Source of the DNA: Candidatus Liberibacter americanus str. Sao Paulo
GTDB taxonomy: Bacteria; Pseudomonadota; Alphaproteobacteria; Rhizobiales; Rhizobiaceae
Assembly: GCF_000496595.1 (NCBI RefSeq)
Contig: NC_022793.1
Location: 310,001 to 374,000 of the forward strand
DNA: 64,000 bases
Reading direction: 5' to 3'
The notes under the pieces are model-generated. The model was given only the letters and a program-made list of their open reading frames with translations. It made no database searches and was not told the origin of the DNA. Positions 38,397-47,838 of the stretch are shown in pieces (the first letter of the stretch is position 1; every line of letters starts with the position of its first letter). A program made the translations under genes and the position numbers.

Positions 38397-39887
38397 ATGG
38401 AAGTAAAATTGGCATTTACGGATATTCCCTCTACTGAAAGTGGAGGATTAGCGATTCTTTTAAAAACTAATTCATCCGATGCAGCAGGACTTTCATATTC
38501 TAATTTTAGAACTGTTGTTAAGCGTGCTGCAACTGTTAAGAATTTTACAGGAGAATACAGATCAAGTTTAAATATTCTTACTCCTGAGGATTGTTCGAGA
38601 GATCGATTGGTAGTTTTGGGGATAGGTGATCCAGATGGGGACAAGGACTTTTCTTGGTTAAAAGAAGGTGGCAATGCAGTATCTCTTTTAGAAGAAGAGA
38701 AAAATGTTGAAATATTTGTCGATTTACCCATGTATTCTATAACAGAAAAGCAAATCAGAGATTTTGCTCTAGGCTTCATGTTGAAAGCCTATTCTTTTGA
38801 TAAGTATAAGACTACTAAAAAGAAGAGCGACTCTTCAGTTAAACGAACTGGCATAACTTCTGTCACCATTATAACAAAAATTGCTAATAGGACTAAGCAT
38901 ATTTTGCAAGATATTAACGCTATTGTTAATGGTGTTAATCTAACTCGAGATCTAGTTAACGAGCCGTCAAATGTTTTGGGGACGGATGAGTTTTGTGATA
39001 AAGCAAAACAACTTAGTTCTCTTGGGGTAGAAGTAGATATTCTTGATAAAAAAGCTATGGAAGCACTAGGGATGAATGCTCTTTTAGCTGTATCTCAAGG
39101 TTCTGTTCGTCCTCCATACTTGGTAATTATGAAATGGAATGGTGGCAAAGAATCTGACCTTCCTCTTGCTTTTGTTGGGAAAGGAGTTGTGTTTGATAGT
39201 GGTGGCATTTCTATCAAGCCATCTAATTCTATGCAAGAAATGAAGGGTGATATGGCAGGAGCTGCTGCTGTTACTGGTTTTTTTAGAGTTTTGGCAGAGA
39301 GAAAAGCAAAAGTTAATGCTATCGGTATTTTAGCACTTGTTGAGAATATGCCAGATGGTTCTGCTCAACGTCCTGGTGATATAGTTAAATCTATGTCTGG
39401 TCAAACTGTTGAAGTTGTTAATACTGATGCAGAAGGAAGGCTTATTATTGCAGATGCATTGTGGTATTGTAATGATCGTTATAAACCATGTGTTATGATT
39501 GATTTAGCAACTTTAACAGGGGCAATCGTTGTTTCCTTAGGCAATGTTTATGCAGGTTTATTTTCTAATGACGACGCATTATCTGAACAGTTGCTTTCAG
39601 CAGGTCTATCAACAGGAGAGATTTTATGGCGCATGCCTATGGGGAAATCTTATGATAAATTGATTGAAAGCAAGTTTGCTGATATGAAAAATGTTGGAGA
39701 ACGTGGCGCTGGATCTATTACTGCCGCTCAGTTTTTAGCAAGATTTGTACAAGAAACTACTTGGGCTCATATAGATATTGCTGGAACAGCAACGAGGGAC
39801 AAATCTGACGATATTAATCAATCTTGGGCATCTGGATTTGGAGTTCGTTTATTAGATGAGTTCGTGAGAAGTTTTTATGAGAAATGA
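38397..39887 (+). CDS. pepA: Leucyl aminopeptidase (cytosol aminopeptidase) PepA
   Basis: PepA is a hexameric M17 metalloaminopeptidase. The 496-aa protein has a variable N-terminal domain and the catalytic domain with 'VGKGVVFDSGGISIKPS' (metal-binding Lys/Asp), 'MKGDMAGAAAV', the signature NTDAEGRL (about residues 342-349) and 'IDLATLTGAIVVSLG'. AAAGGAAAG precedes the ATG. holC overlaps its stop by four bases (ATGA), the standard pepA-holC pair. Confidence 0.96.
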   Translation: MEVKLAFTDIPSTESGGLAILLKTNSSDAAGLSYSNFRTVVKRAATVKNFTGEYRSSLNILTPEDCSRDRLVVLGIGDPDGDKDFSWLKEGGNAVSLLEEEKNVEIFVDLPMYSITEKQIRDFALGFMLKAYSFDKYKTTKKKSDSSVKRTGITSVTIITKIANRTKHILQDINAIVNGVNLTRDLVNEPSNVLGTDEFCDKAKQLSSLGVEVDILDKKAMEALGMNALLAVSQGSVRPPYLVIMKWNGGKESDLPLAFVGKGVVFDSGGISIKPSNSMQEMKGDMAGAAAVTGFFRVLAERKAKVNAIGILALVENMPDGSAQRPGDIVKSMSGQTVEVVNTDAEGRLIIADALWYCNDRYKPCVMIDLATLTGAIVVSLGNVYAGLFSNDDALSEQLLSAGLSTGEILWRMPMGKSYDKLIESKFADMKNVGERGAGSITAAQFLARFVQETTWAHIDIAGTATRDKSDDINQSWASGFGVRLLDEFVRSFYEK

Positions 39888-40339
39888 CGGAATTTATTTT
39901 TTATCGAATCCATGATGATTGGCGAATTCAATTTTATAAATTATTACATAAAATTTATAATAAGGATTATGTAATTTCTGTTCAATGTGGTTCTGAATCA
40001 GTGCGTGACTCGTTGAATGAGTATTTATGGAATTATAAAGCAGATAGTTTTCTGCCTCATGGTATTGATACAGGAGAAGAAAGTGAATTATCTACTTTTC
40101 AGCCTATTCTTTTGACTGTAAATGGAGATAATGCTAATTCATCTACTATACGTTTCTTTGTTGACAAGGCTTTGATGTGTAATGATGATATTGGTAATTA
40201 TGAAAAGATAGTTTTTATTGTAGATTATAACGATAAAGAGAATCGTGAATGGGCTCTAAAGAATTTGCTTAGTTTGAAAAATAATGGATACGAACCTACT
40301 ATTCATCATAATGCTAGTGGTACTTGGAAAAAATTATAA
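39884..40339 (+). CDS. holC: DNA polymerase III chi subunit HolC
   Basis: HolC (chi) links the clamp loader to single-strand binding protein. The 151-aa protein starts MTEFIFYRIHDDWRIQFYKL and shows 'DSLNEYLWNYKADSFLPHG', 'QPILLTVNGDNANSSTIRFF' and 'YEKIVFIVDYNDKENREWA', the chi domain blocks. It is translationally coupled to pepA. Confidence 0.9.
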   Translation: MTEFIFYRIHDDWRIQFYKLLHKIYNKDYVISVQCGSESVRDSLNEYLWNYKADSFLPHGIDTGEESELSTFQPILLTVNGDNANSSTIRFFVDKALMCNDDIGNYEKIVFIVDYNDKENREWALKNLLSLKNNGYEPTIHHNASGTWKKL

Positions 40340-40484
40340 TTACTATATCAATATATTTATATCTAATAATATATGCTGTATTCGTTATTTTAATTTAGTA
40401 AAAATATAAGTTTTAAATAAATAAAGAATATCTTATTTATATGATATATGGTTTTGTTAGTATATAAAGAAAGGATGTATACAT

Positions 40485-40907
40485 ATGGCTGTAGAAAGAA
40501 CTTTTTCAATGATAAAACCTGATGCTGTAAAACGCCATTTAACTGGCAGTATGATACAGAAATTAGAGGATCATGGATTAAATATCATTGCATCTAAACT
40601 TGTTTGGATGACTAAAACTCAAGCAGAGGGTTTTTATCATGTTCATAAGAATCGTCCTTTTTTTGCAGAATTAGTACAAACAATGATTTCTGGTCCGGTT
40701 TTTTTACAGGTTCTTGAAGGAGAGGACGCTGTTCGTAAAAATCGTGAAATTATGGGAGATACTGATCCGCAAAAGGCTTCTGATGGAACAATTCGTAAAA
40801 AATATGGTATTTCGATAGGTGAGAATTCAATTCATGGCTCGGATTCTTTAAAAACCGCGGCAGAAGAGATATCTTATTGGTTTTCCGTAAGTGAAATTGT
40901 AGGTTGA
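40485..40907 (+). CDS. ndk: Nucleoside diphosphate kinase
   Basis: Ndk balances nucleoside triphosphate pools by phosphate transfer through a phosphohistidine. The 140-aa protein starts [17 protein letters not shown], has '[18 protein letters not shown]', '[18 protein letters not shown]' and the active-site IHGSDS with catalytic His 117. AAAGGA lies upstream of the ATG. After it comes nearly 2 kb of mostly decayed sequence. Confidence 0.97.
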   Translation: MAVERTFSMIKPDAVKRHLTGSMIQKLEDHGLNIIASKLVWMTKTQAEGFYHVHKNRPFFAELVQTMISGPVFLQVLEGEDAVRKNREIMGDTDPQKASDGTIRKKYGISIGENSIHGSDSLKTAAEEISYWFSVSEIVG

Positions 40908-41319
40908 TCTTATTATACAGATCTTTTATACTATCAAAAAAATAAAAAGAGCGTAAAAAACTAACTAAAGTGCTGCAGCCGAATATATCCTCCATAATAT
41001 TATTATCTACTTTATCCTATTATTTTTTGCATTTTCTGATAAATTAGTTTTATAAAGAAAAATATATAAATTAAATAATATGTTTATATAAGAGATAGTT
41101 TATATGAAGAAAAAAGAATTACATTTATCATTGCCGCTTCAACTAGCAAATAACTTCAACACTTCCAAAAAATAGAAAGATATTAATAGCTAGTCGCAAT
41201 TTTTCTATTTGCGTAAAATTATTGTTTTTCATTGCCATTAATACCGATACTAAATAAACTTTGTAATAAGTCCAATATTTTATAAGTTAGATATTACCAA
41301 ACAAAGATAATTAAACATA
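40908..41319. other. Non-coding stretch after ndk
   Basis: 412 bases with no supported gene. A 23-codon frame (41104-41175, MKKKELHLSLPLQLANNFNT...) is the only short open run with an ATG; it has no recognisable family and is probably a remnant or chance. I see no RNA gene. Confidence 0.35.
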
Positions 41320-41493
41320 CTATTTATTTTTTAAATCAATTTTATTGCTTTTATTATAAACGGAATCTAACATTTCCTGCTGTTCTTTATTATTCTTTCT
41401 TTTTGTTAAAAGATCAAAAAGTAGATGAAGAGAAATTCCTAAAACAATCATAAAAATTAATATACACGACAAGCTATTACAAGTAATATTCAT
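41320..41493 (-). CDS. Small hypothetical single-pass membrane protein
   Basis: A 57-aa open frame from ATG 41493: one hydrophobic segment (about residues 7-28, SLSCILIFMIVLGISLHLLF), then a charged Lys/Glu/Asp tail. A strong ribosome site GGAAGGA lies about nine bases before this ATG, which is why I prefer it to the ATG at 41538. It resembles no family I recognise. It sits alone in a decayed region, so it may be a short real protein or the surviving start of a lost gene. Confidence 0.45.
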   Translation of the reverse strand: MNITCNSLSCILIFMIVLGISLHLLFDLLTKRKNNKEQQEMLDSVYNKSNKIDLKNK

Positions 41494-42123
41494 AATTTCA
41501 TTCCTTCCAAAATATTTGAGTATTTTATTTATTAACAAACAGTTTACAGTACTTTCCTATTTTATTCAACTTTGTAATATTTAATTGTCATATGAGCCCA
41601 ATAATAGGATTTATTAATTGATGATTTTAATATTTTATAATATCGCTAATCGTTATAGTTTTATTTGAAATGAGAAAATTTACATCGTAATAGTTAATCC
41701 ATGCTTGATGCTCTTTATCTATAATTGACTGTTTATATTGAATAACAAGATTGTAATATGATATAATAATTTTATGTAATTTCAAATGTTGTATAGCTAA
41801 ATTGAATTTAAATTATTTTTTATAATTAAAGTATTTGCTGAACTTTTTCTTTCAAAAATGTAAATAACTGCTAAATAACTATTATGAAAAATAATATCTA
41901 TATGTTTATTTATCATAAGTATAATTTGTGGAAAGATATAAATACCTTTTTCCCTTCCATTTATTATTAATCCAAAAAAGATTAAGTATCATTTTCATTC
42001 AGTTTAGATGAATGCAAGTGTTTTTAACTTGTATTTTCAGCAGGAGTTATCAAATGTGACGTTACATACCTTCGAATAAGTGATTTTCCTATGCTAATAT
42101 TTATAATTTTATTCTAAACGTTT

Positions 42124-42245
42124 TTACTCGGCCTTATATTCAGCTTCAGATTCATCTTCTAGACGTTTTTGCTCAGCTTCAACGTCACGTTTAGCTCTTG
42201 TTTTTTATCTTTTTCTTCATTTAATTGTCTTTCTGGACTTTTACA
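42124..42245 (-). pseudogene. Remnant of a charged coiled-coil protein (C-terminal end, frameshifted)
   Basis: Minus-strand reading gives SPERQLNEEKDKKQEL in one frame and, after a one-base shift, RAKRDVEAEQKRLEDESEAE followed by YKAE and TAA (42124-42126). Both parts are rich in Glu, Lys, Arg with a heptad-like pattern, as in the C-terminal part of a coiled coil. Upstream there are stops within a few codons. No family assigned. Confidence 0.4.
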
Positions 42246-42344
42246 TATTGATAATCAATAACAATGACTTTTTATATCTTTTTATTATATAATTAATTTA
42301 TTTTTTGTTGTTTCATCCTTAAAATATACATTATATATGCGTAA

Positions 42345-42387
<43 letters not shown>

Positions 42388-42760
42388 ATCATCAGTTTAC
42401 AATTAAATATTGTTATTATTATTTGTTATATTTTTTATATGTCTGGCTGTTTTATTTAGCCGTGATTAATTAAGTTTTTTATATTCTTATTGATTAAGAG
42501 TATGATTTATATCTAACTAACTTATTCTATAAAATTGAATTGTTTTCTATTATAGCGTCTAGCTGATGATTGCAGATAAGTAATAAATCTTATTACGAGT
42601 TTATTAAATATTAAAATTTTATTAATATTTATTATAAAAAATATTTACGATAAATAAGTAACGTTCTTAAAGTTATGGCTACATTTCATTAAATTATAAC
42701 ACGAAGCAATGACATTCTCTAAGATTATATTTTGAAAAATAACTCCTAAATAATAAATAT

Positions 42761-44044
42761 TTATTTTATGCCTATATGTTTATTTAATGTATCTTGATCT
42801 ACTTTATTTTCCCATTTGCTTATGACCACTGTAACAACTGCATTACCAATAAAATTTGTTACAGATCTACATTCTGATAAAAATCTATCTACTCCCAAAA
42901 TTAATGTCATCCCTCCAATAGGCAATGTTGGGAACATAGTTATAGTTGCTGCTAATGTTGTAAATGCAGCTCCTGTTACTCCTGCTGCTCCTTTTGATGA
43001 AATTATTGCAATTAAAAGCAGAGATATTTGTTCTTCTATACTTAGGGCAATATTAGTTGCTTGTGCTATGAATAATGCTGCTAGTGTTATGTAAATGTTG
43101 CTTCCATCTAGATTGAAAGAATAACCGGTAGGAACGGTAATACTTACAACTGATCTATGGCATCCAACTTCTTCCATTTTTTTCACTAATCCTGGCAATG
43201 CAGATTCTGATGAGGATGTGCTAAAAACCAAAAGTATCTCATCCTTCAAATAAAATATTAATTTCATTACAGAAAAATTGCATAATCTTGCTACAATTCC
43301 TAGAATAATTAAAATAAAGAATGCAGAAGTAGCATATAAGCAAACTATTAGATAAATAAGGTTGGAAATTGAAGATAAGCCATATTTCCCTATTGTAAAT
43401 GCCATAGATCCAAAGGCACCTACAGGAGCGAATTTCATTAGTATCGATACCATTTTAAAAACAGGCAAATTCATTTCTTCCAAAGCATTCCTAACATTTT
43501 TTGACTTCTCTCCAACTAAAGATAGAGAAATTCCAAATAATAAAGCTACGAATAATGTTTGTAATATATTGCCAGATGTCAAAGCGCTTAGAAGAGTTTT
43601 AGGAATAATTCCTTTTATAAATCCTATAAAAGTTTCTTCATGTTTTGAGTAATTCCCAGAATTACTCATTTCCGTATCTAGCGATCTCAAGTCTACATTC
43701 ATTCCTGCTCCTGGCTTTGCTATATTTGCTACAAACAATCCAATAATAAGTGCAGACATTGAACATATAAAAAATACTAGCATTGACTTCCAGAATATCC
43801 TGCTAACCCCTTGCATATTGGTCATACGAGAAATACCAGTTGCAACTGTAAGAAATATCACAGGCGTTATAAGCATTTTTGTTATACTAATGAATATTTC
43901 GCCTAAAGACTGCATTTGTATGCCTATCTGCGGATAAAAATAGCCCAGTGAAACTCCAGTGATAATTGCTATAACCACTTGCAGATAAAGATGTTTATAT
44001 AAGGGAATAGAAGCCTTTTTGCTAATATTTATTGATTTTTCCAT
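42761..44044 (-). CDS. Dicarboxylate/amino acid:cation symporter (GltP/DctA family)
   Basis: A secondary transporter of the DAACS family that imports C4-dicarboxylates or glutamate/aspartate with H+ or Na+. From ATG 44044 it is 427 aa, with eight helices plus two re-entrant loops. Signatures: serine-rich hairpin 'VFSTSSSESALPGLVKKMEE', 'VPTGYSFNLDGSNIYITLAA' and the C-terminal 'LILGVDRFLSECRSVTNFIG'. AGGAGG lies seven bases before ATG 44044; the frame reaches 44080 but without support. Substrate not decided; uptake of host dicarboxylates would suit a phloem bacterium (inference). Confidence 0.93.
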   Translation of the reverse strand: MEKSINISKKASIPLYKHLYLQVVIAIITGVSLGYFYPQIGIQMQSLGEIFISITKMLITPVIFLTVATGISRMTNMQGVSRIFWKSMLVFFICSMSALIIGLFVANIAKPGAGMNVDLRSLDTEMSNSGNYSKHEETFIGFIKGIIPKTLLSALTSGNILQTLFVALLFGISLSLVGEKSKNVRNALEEMNLPVFKMVSILMKFAPVGAFGSMAFTIGKYGLSSISNLIYLIVCLYATSAFFILIILGIVARLCNFSVMKLIFYLKDEILLVFSTSSSESALPGLVKKMEEVGCHRSVVSITVPTGYSFNLDGSNIYITLAALFIAQATNIALSIEEQISLLLIAIISSKGAAGVTGAAFTTLAATITMFPTLPIGGMTLILGVDRFLSECRSVTNFIGNAVVTVVISKWENKVDQDTLNKHIGIK

Positions 44045-44474
44045 AATTAGCCTCCTATTATATAGGCATATAATAAACAATCTATGATGCCATACATTTT
44101 TGTATAATTCTTAAATTAAATACGATATAATCATAGCACATTGGCATATATTTTGAAAAAAATCTATAAAAAATTACTATGCTAGTTTTTATATCAATAT
44201 AAATATATTATATTTTAGTTTTTCAATTATATTATAATTAAAAAACTGTAATTCATTATGTTTTTGTAATATTTAATATCAATATGGCAGTATATTGAGT
44301 TTATAAAATAAATATGAAACTTGGTATTTTTATTAGCAATTTTTTATATTCCATTGGTAAGATTATGCTAAATATTAGTTTTGATTATATGATACTAAAA
44401 ATTATGATAGACTGATAGTTATAATATTTTGGCATTAAACTCTTTTAATTCCACATAGGGATATTATTTGAAAA
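44045..44474. other. Intergenic region between nth and the symporter gene
   Basis: 430 bases, A/T-rich, no recognisable gene or RNA. Both flanking genes are on the minus strand, so it holds the symporter promoter on its left end and the 3' end of nth on its right. Confidence 0.4.
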
Positions 44475-45164
44475 TTATTTTTTAAACTGTGTTTGTTTGC
44501 ATATATCAGATATTATACACAATTGGCATTTTGGTTGGCGAGCCTTACAAGTATATCGTCCGTGTAGTACCAGCCAATAGTGAGCGTGATATATATGTTT
44601 TTTAGGAATAATTTTCATCAATGAGTTTTCTACTTTATCAGGGGTTTTGCCTGGTGCTAATCCTATTCTATTAGCAATACGAAATATATGAGTATCAACT
44701 CCAATTGTTGGCATTCCAAAAGCCATTGATAAAATTACATTAGCACTTTTCCTGCCTATTCCAGGAAGTATCATTAATTCTTCCATGTTTTGTGGTACTT
44801 TGCTGTTAAATTTATTTATGAGAATATTAGATAAAGAAATAATATTTTTTGCTTTGTTGCGATATATTCCGATAGTTTTTATGTAATTGCGAATTTTTTC
44901 TTCTCCGAGTGAAAGCATTTTTTCTGGTGTTTCAGCTATATCAAATAGTGATTTCGTTGCTTTATTGACGATAACATCTGTGGATTGAGCTGAAAGTAAT
45001 ACCGCTATTAATAATGTGAAGTGGTTTATATAATCCAATTCACCTTTTGGAGAGGGCCACTTTAAAGAAAAACGATATAATATTTGTTCTAATTCTGCTT
45101 CATTATACAGGCATCTTGGATTTTCTTCTTTTTTAATACTATTTGTTTTCCTTGATAAAATCAT
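44475..45164 (-). CDS. nth: Endonuclease III
   Basis: Nth is a DNA glycosylase/AP lyase removing oxidised pyrimidines. It has the helix-hairpin-helix LPGIGRKSANVI with the catalytic lysine, the catalytic aspartate in VDTHIFRIANR, and a C-terminal 4Fe-4S cluster with spacing C-x6-C-x2-C-x5-C (CKARQPKCQLCIISDIC). ATG 45164 gives 229 aa; a TTG at 45176 would add four residues; neither has a clear ribosome site. All catalytic residues are present. Confidence 0.95.
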   Translation of the reverse strand: MILSRKTNSIKKEENPRCLYNEAELEQILYRFSLKWPSPKGELDYINHFTLLIAVLLSAQSTDVIVNKATKSLFDIAETPEKMLSLGEEKIRNYIKTIGIYRNKAKNIISLSNILINKFNSKVPQNMEELMILPGIGRKSANVILSMAFGMPTIGVDTHIFRIANRIGLAPGKTPDKVENSLMKIIPKKHIYHAHYWLVLHGRYTCKARQPKCQLCIISDICKQTQFKK

Positions 45165-45307
45165 TATTTTCGTCAACTATATAAAGATTAACATAAATTG
45201 ATTCATATGATATCTGGGATTAAAGTAAATTTTATTTTATGATGTTAAATCATATAAAATTTTTTAGATTTTTTTGATTTTTATTATAATTATGTGAGAA
45301 GTAATGC

Positions 45308-46681
45308 TCAATTTTTATTTGCCCTGTCTTGCATGAAATCAGGCATATTTTCTCCGAACCCTATACAATCAACTTCATTTTCTTGATTATTATTATTGCA
45401 TCCTGTTTCTGAAAAATTTGTTTTTAAGTGGCTATTTGATGATTTATATATAGCTTGTTTTTTCCTTATGTGAGGAATAGATGAGGGTTTTCTTGTTGTT
45501 TTAGAACGTTTTTGTTTTGTTTTTTCTTTGTTTTCTGAAGTCGAGGATAAGCTTGATAGATCTCCATTTAGCCATCCAATTTTTTTTTCTATAAGATCCT
45601 CAATGTCAGTAACATACTTATCGTCTTCATTTGTTACAAGTGTAAAAGCTTTTCCTGTGCGTCCAGCGCGTCCTGTGCGTCCAATTCGGTGGATATAATT
45701 TTCAGCACGAGTTGGAACGTCAAAATTGAATACATGTCCAACATCGGGAATATCAAGTCCTCTTGCAGCCAAGTCAGAGGCAACCATTAGCTTAATATTT
45801 CCTTCTTTAAAGCTATTTAATATTCTCATGCGTGATCTTTGATCCATATTGCCGTGAATGGAGCACGCAGAAAAACCATCATTCTCAAGCGAGTGGAATA
45901 GGGATATCACATCTTTTTTTTGGTTGCAAAATATAATCGCATTTTTAATTTCATTTTGATCGCGAATTAATTGCTGCAATATTTGATATTTTTTGGAGTA
46001 TTGATTATGTGTTGCAACAAAGCAGTGTTCTATGGTTTCAGCAGTAGAATATGGTGAATTAACTTCAATTAATTTGGGATTTTGAAGAAATTTACGAGAT
46101 ACTTTCTGAAGTTCTTCTGTCATTGTTGCTGAAAATAACAGGGTTTGGCGTGTAAAAGGTATTAAGTTATTAATATTTTCAATATCTGGAATGAAGCCCA
46201 TATCAAGCATTCTATCTGCTTCATCAATCACCAGTATTTCAATATTGTTCATTAACAATTTTCCTCGATTGAAATGATCAAGTACCCTACCTGGAGTGCA
46301 TATCAATACATCAGCGCCTCTATCTAATTTTTTATTTTGTTTTTCAAGAGGAAATCCACCTATTAGAAGAGCGATATTCAAGTTATAATTTTTGCCATAC
46401 TTTTCAAAATTATCTGCAACTTGTGCGGCAAGTTCTCTTGTAGGCTCTAATATAATGGTTCTAGGCATACGAGCACGAGCTCTACCTTTTTCAAGCAGTG
46501 TAAGCATTGGTAATACAAAAGATGCCGTCTTACCTGTACCCGTTTGCGCTATTCCGCATACATCGTGTCCTTGAAGAACTAAAGGAATAGCTTTAGCTTG
46601 TATTGGGGTTGGATGAATGTATCCTGCATCTGATACAGCACAAACAACTTTCTGGCTTAGGCCAATATCAGAAAAATTCAT
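45308..46681 (-). CDS. DEAD-box RNA helicase (RhlE type)
   Basis: An ATP-dependent RNA helicase acting in ribosome assembly or RNA decay. The 457-aa protein has the Q motif 'YIHPTPIQAKAIP', motif I AQTGTGKT (about residues 45-52), Ia PTRELAAQ, II DEADRMLDMGF, III SAT, V ARGLDIP and VI HRIGRTGRAG. After about residue 375 there is a basic low-complexity tail. Which RhlE/DeaD paralogue it equals cannot be decided from this sequence alone. Confidence 0.93.
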   Translation of the reverse strand: MNFSDIGLSQKVVCAVSDAGYIHPTPIQAKAIPLVLQGHDVCGIAQTGTGKTASFVLPMLTLLEKGRARARMPRTIILEPTRELAAQVADNFEKYGKNYNLNIALLIGGFPLEKQNKKLDRGADVLICTPGRVLDHFNRGKLLMNNIEILVIDEADRMLDMGFIPDIENINNLIPFTRQTLLFSATMTEELQKVSRKFLQNPKLIEVNSPYSTAETIEHCFVATHNQYSKKYQILQQLIRDQNEIKNAIIFCNQKKDVISLFHSLENDGFSACSIHGNMDQRSRMRILNSFKEGNIKLMVASDLAARGLDIPDVGHVFNFDVPTRAENYIHRIGRTGRAGRTGKAFTLVTNEDDKYVTDIEDLIEKKIGWLNGDLSSLSSTSENKEKTKQKRSKTTRKPSSIPHIRKKQAIYKSSNSHLKTNFSETGCNNNNQENEVDCIGFGENMPDFMQDRANKN

Positions 46682-46888
46682 AAAAAATCTCTATCAAAAT
46701 AAAAAAAAGAATATGCAAGAAAAAACCATTTGTTCAGCATGATCTATTGTGTTAAATGACTGATATCATAGTATTAATCTTTTATCTTGTCTATCAATAT
46801 ATTTATAATACTTATAACTTAAAAATAGTAAACTCAAAAATACTTAATTTATAATATTGTAAAATTACAAGCAATATTATTTTTAATT

Positions 46889-47407
46889 TTACTTCAAGTT
46901 ATGCTTGGGATCGAGATATTCTAGGGGATCTATTGCTACAATATCTTTTCTAAGTTCAAAATGCAATTTAGGTTTTTTTGTATTTTTACTATTTCCTGAA
47001 AGTGCAATCGTTTGTCCTCTGATAACCTTTTGTCCTTTTTTAACATATATAGCATTTAAATGACCATATACGGTTGACATGGAATTATTATGGCATATCA
47101 CAACTGTATTTCCTAGCTCTCTAATATCACTTCCTGCATAAATTACAATACCATTTTTTGCTGACTTTATTTGTGTATCAGGTGGGGTGAATATATCTAT
47201 TCCATTTTTATTTCTAGAAAAGGTAAATTTATTACTCATAATTGGCCAAATATATTTTGTAAATTGTTGATCTTTATCTGAAATATCATTGGGTGTTTTT
47301 TCTATTGAATAGCTATTTATCACATGATTTTTATCAGATATAATTTTAGGATTATTTTTATTGTCAAGATCATTAGTACTTTTAATTGTTCGAGCCCTTG
47401 GTATCAT
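46889..47407 (-). CDS. M23-family peptidoglycan endopeptidase, catalytic part (frameshifted from its N-terminal part)
   Basis: This frame encodes the LytM/M23 (NlpD/EnvC-like) domain: 'KNGIDIFTPPDTQIKSAKNG', 'VIYAGSDIRELGNTVVICHN', 'VYGHLNAIYVKKGQKVIRGQ' and KLHFELRK. The conserved zinc-ligand HxH appears as LHFEL with one His visible and the N-terminal HxxxD replaced by NGID, so enzymatic activity is doubtful; such degenerate M23 proteins can act as amidase activators. The frame continues upstream of ATG 47407 without a stop to a poly-A run (47515-47525), where it joins the N-terminal frame if one base is added. In rhizobia the M23 gene lies in the serS-surE-pcm neighbourhood. Confidence 0.8.
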   Translation of the reverse strand: MIPRARTIKSTNDLDNKNNPKIISDKNHVINSYSIEKTPNDISDKDQQFTKYIWPIMSNKFTFSRNKNGIDIFTPPDTQIKSAKNGIVIYAGSDIRELGNTVVICHNNSMSTVYGHLNAIYVKKGQKVIRGQTIALSGNSKNTKKPKLHFELRKDIVAIDPLEYLDPKHNLK

Positions 47408-47466
47408 GAAATATGGATATATGTTATTTTTTAAAGTATGATTACTTTTCTTATTTCGTTTAGTAT

Positions 47467-47838
47467 TTATCTTGGTAATAACTTTATTTTTTCTTTTTTC
47501 TTTAATATGATGTATTTTTTTTTTTGATCTTTTTGTTTTATATAATTTTTATAAAGATCAAATAAAAATTGTGGCTTTGGATGAGTTTTGTTTATTTGTG
47601 AATTATAATCTTTTACAGGTTCAGCGGATGCATTTTGATTATAAAATATAGATATAATTGCAACTATTATCTGTATGAAGCGATTAGTATGAGACGAATA
47701 CAAACTATTTATGAATTTGCAAACTAAGTTCACTATTATTGCCTTCCCATCGCTGTATTTATCTTCAATATTAAAATTGCATTTAACATAAAGGGATAGT
47801 AATAGTCCACGCATCATTAAAACAAATATTATAATCAT
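47467..47838 (-). CDS. N-terminal part of the M23 peptidase gene (frameshifted)
   Basis: A 123-aa frame with a hydrophobic segment near residues 57-71 (IIVAIISIFYNQNASA) that looks like an export signal ending at NASA-E, followed by a Lys-rich linker. It ends shortly after a run of eleven A. Adding one A (or removing two) at 47515-47525 converts the reading to KKKIHHIKEKRKNKVITK and continues straight into the M23 frame, giving one protein of about 316 residues. The start may be one of the internal ATGs (residues 8 and 9). Confidence 0.6.
   Translation of the reverse strand: MIIIFVLMMRGLLLSLYVKCNFNIEDKYSDGKAIIVNLVCKFINSLYSSHTNRFIQIIVAIISIFYNQNASAEPVKDYNSQINKTHPKPQFLFDLYKNYIKQKDQKKKYIILKKKEKIKLLPR
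47515..47525. repeat. Homopolymer T11 (A11 on the coding strand) at the M23 frame break
   Basis: Eleven consecutive T on the plus strand, that is eleven A in the mRNA sense. The upstream and downstream frames of the M23 gene differ here by exactly one base, with no stop codon between in the rejoined frame. Confidence 0.95.

Noticed and set aside
40750..40995. Minus-strand frame over the 3' end of ndk
   Set aside because: It is the antisense of ndk plus non-coding sequence and shows no protein-like conservation.
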